A stretch of DNA of 64,000 nt from Primula veris (taxonomy: Eukaryota; Streptophyta; Magnoliopsida; Ericales; Primulaceae). The notes under the pieces are model-generated. The model was not told where the DNA came from. It did no database searches and saw only the letters and a list, made by a program, of their open reading frames with translations. Positions within the stretch are counted from its first letter, which is position 1. Every line of letters begins with the position of its first letter. The translations under genes were made by a program, and so were the position numbers. The DNA lies in contig OY821744.1 of the NCBI GenBank assembly GCA_963682055.1, positions 35,068,967-35,132,966 of the forward strand. Direction: 5' to 3'. Shown piece after piece: positions 63,739-64,000 of this stretch.

Positions 63739-64000
63739 GAAAATATGACCCTAGATAAATGTGTTTTAAAAAAATGAAAATATTGATATTATGCCTTAAA
63801 GTATGGGCTGACTTATAATAATGTCACGTTTTATTAAACAAATTAACAATTACTAATTAGGAGTTAGGACCAGTACGGCAATACATTTATAGCTACTTTG
63901 TGAGTTTACTACTATTATCATTTATTGACCAACCTTTACAGCTACAACCCTATATTTATATTATTTAATGCCAGAATATATTTGCTACCAATATATGCTT

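Larger units (their letters stand above)
60831..64000. other. Upstream region of p23-1 and right flank
   Basis: No gene recognised. It includes AT-rich DNA; a possible MITE at about 61190-62000 with roughly inverted ends (CTTCGTTTGTTTCATAG / CAAAACAAACAG); a type A element (62538-62816); a stretch at 63170-63430 that resembles 7590-7860 in inverse orientation; and a Mutator-like MITE (63610-63738). Confidence 0.5.

Overview
This is a piece of a plant (eudicot) nuclear genome. It is AT-rich, its genes are broken by many GT-AG introns, and its products include a thylakoid photosystem II assembly factor, a RALF peptide, an isoprenylated plant metallochaperone and a plant-type cytosolic tRNA-Val. 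I see no bacterial, viral or organellar DNA. The species cannot be fixed from the sequence alone.

I can reconstruct ten protein genes and one tRNA gene, with exon junctions that keep frame throughout. Left to right they are: the 3' part of dephospho-CoA kinase (+, 1374-2704; its first exon lies outside the window); a heavy-metal-associated isoprenylated protein, HIPP (+, 5752-7253); cytosolic-type FolD (+, 13108-17608); ribosomal protein eS21 (-, 18617-20086, with a 5'UTR exon near 21275-21315 and a telo-box); LPA1 (+, 23679-29611); a RALF preproprotein (+, 32845-33162); the ER mannosyltransferase ALG3 (-, 35836-40489); an AlkB-like 2OG-Fe(II) oxygenase (-, 43835-47118); tRNA-Val(AAC) (-, 47928-48001); the MutL homologue PMS1 (+, 48202-55721); and the HSP90 co-chaperone p23-1 (-, 56877-60728). 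These are independent housekeeping genes, not an operon or cluster. Two blocks (LPA1-RALF, and AlkB-like/PMS1/p23-1) match gene neighbourhoods I recall from Arabidopsis, which supports the identifications.

The rest is introns and intergenic DNA packed with short non-autonomous transposons. Several are supported by target-site duplications (TSDs) I could read directly: a Mutator-like palindromic MITE in three copies, all with 9-bp TSDs; hAT-like elements with TAGGG termini, 8-bp TSDs and strange low-complexity arms (CCGAA-, AACCGA- and CCCGCCCCAATC-type); two mini-Helitrons with a hairpin and CTAG-3' end; Stowaway-like and Tourist-like foldbacks; and a 486-bp foldback. One CCGAA-type element has been amplified, together with host flank, into a five-unit 235-bp tandem array that starts about 115 bp upstream of the ALG3 start codon.

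I did not find a new gene system. The points most worth a second look are the coded-looking low-complexity hAT-like elements and their ALG3-promoter array, the AAT/ATT microsatellites at the 5' ends of five of ten genes, a decayed duplicate splice acceptor in LPA1, and unusual residues in PMS1, RALF and the CoA kinase.
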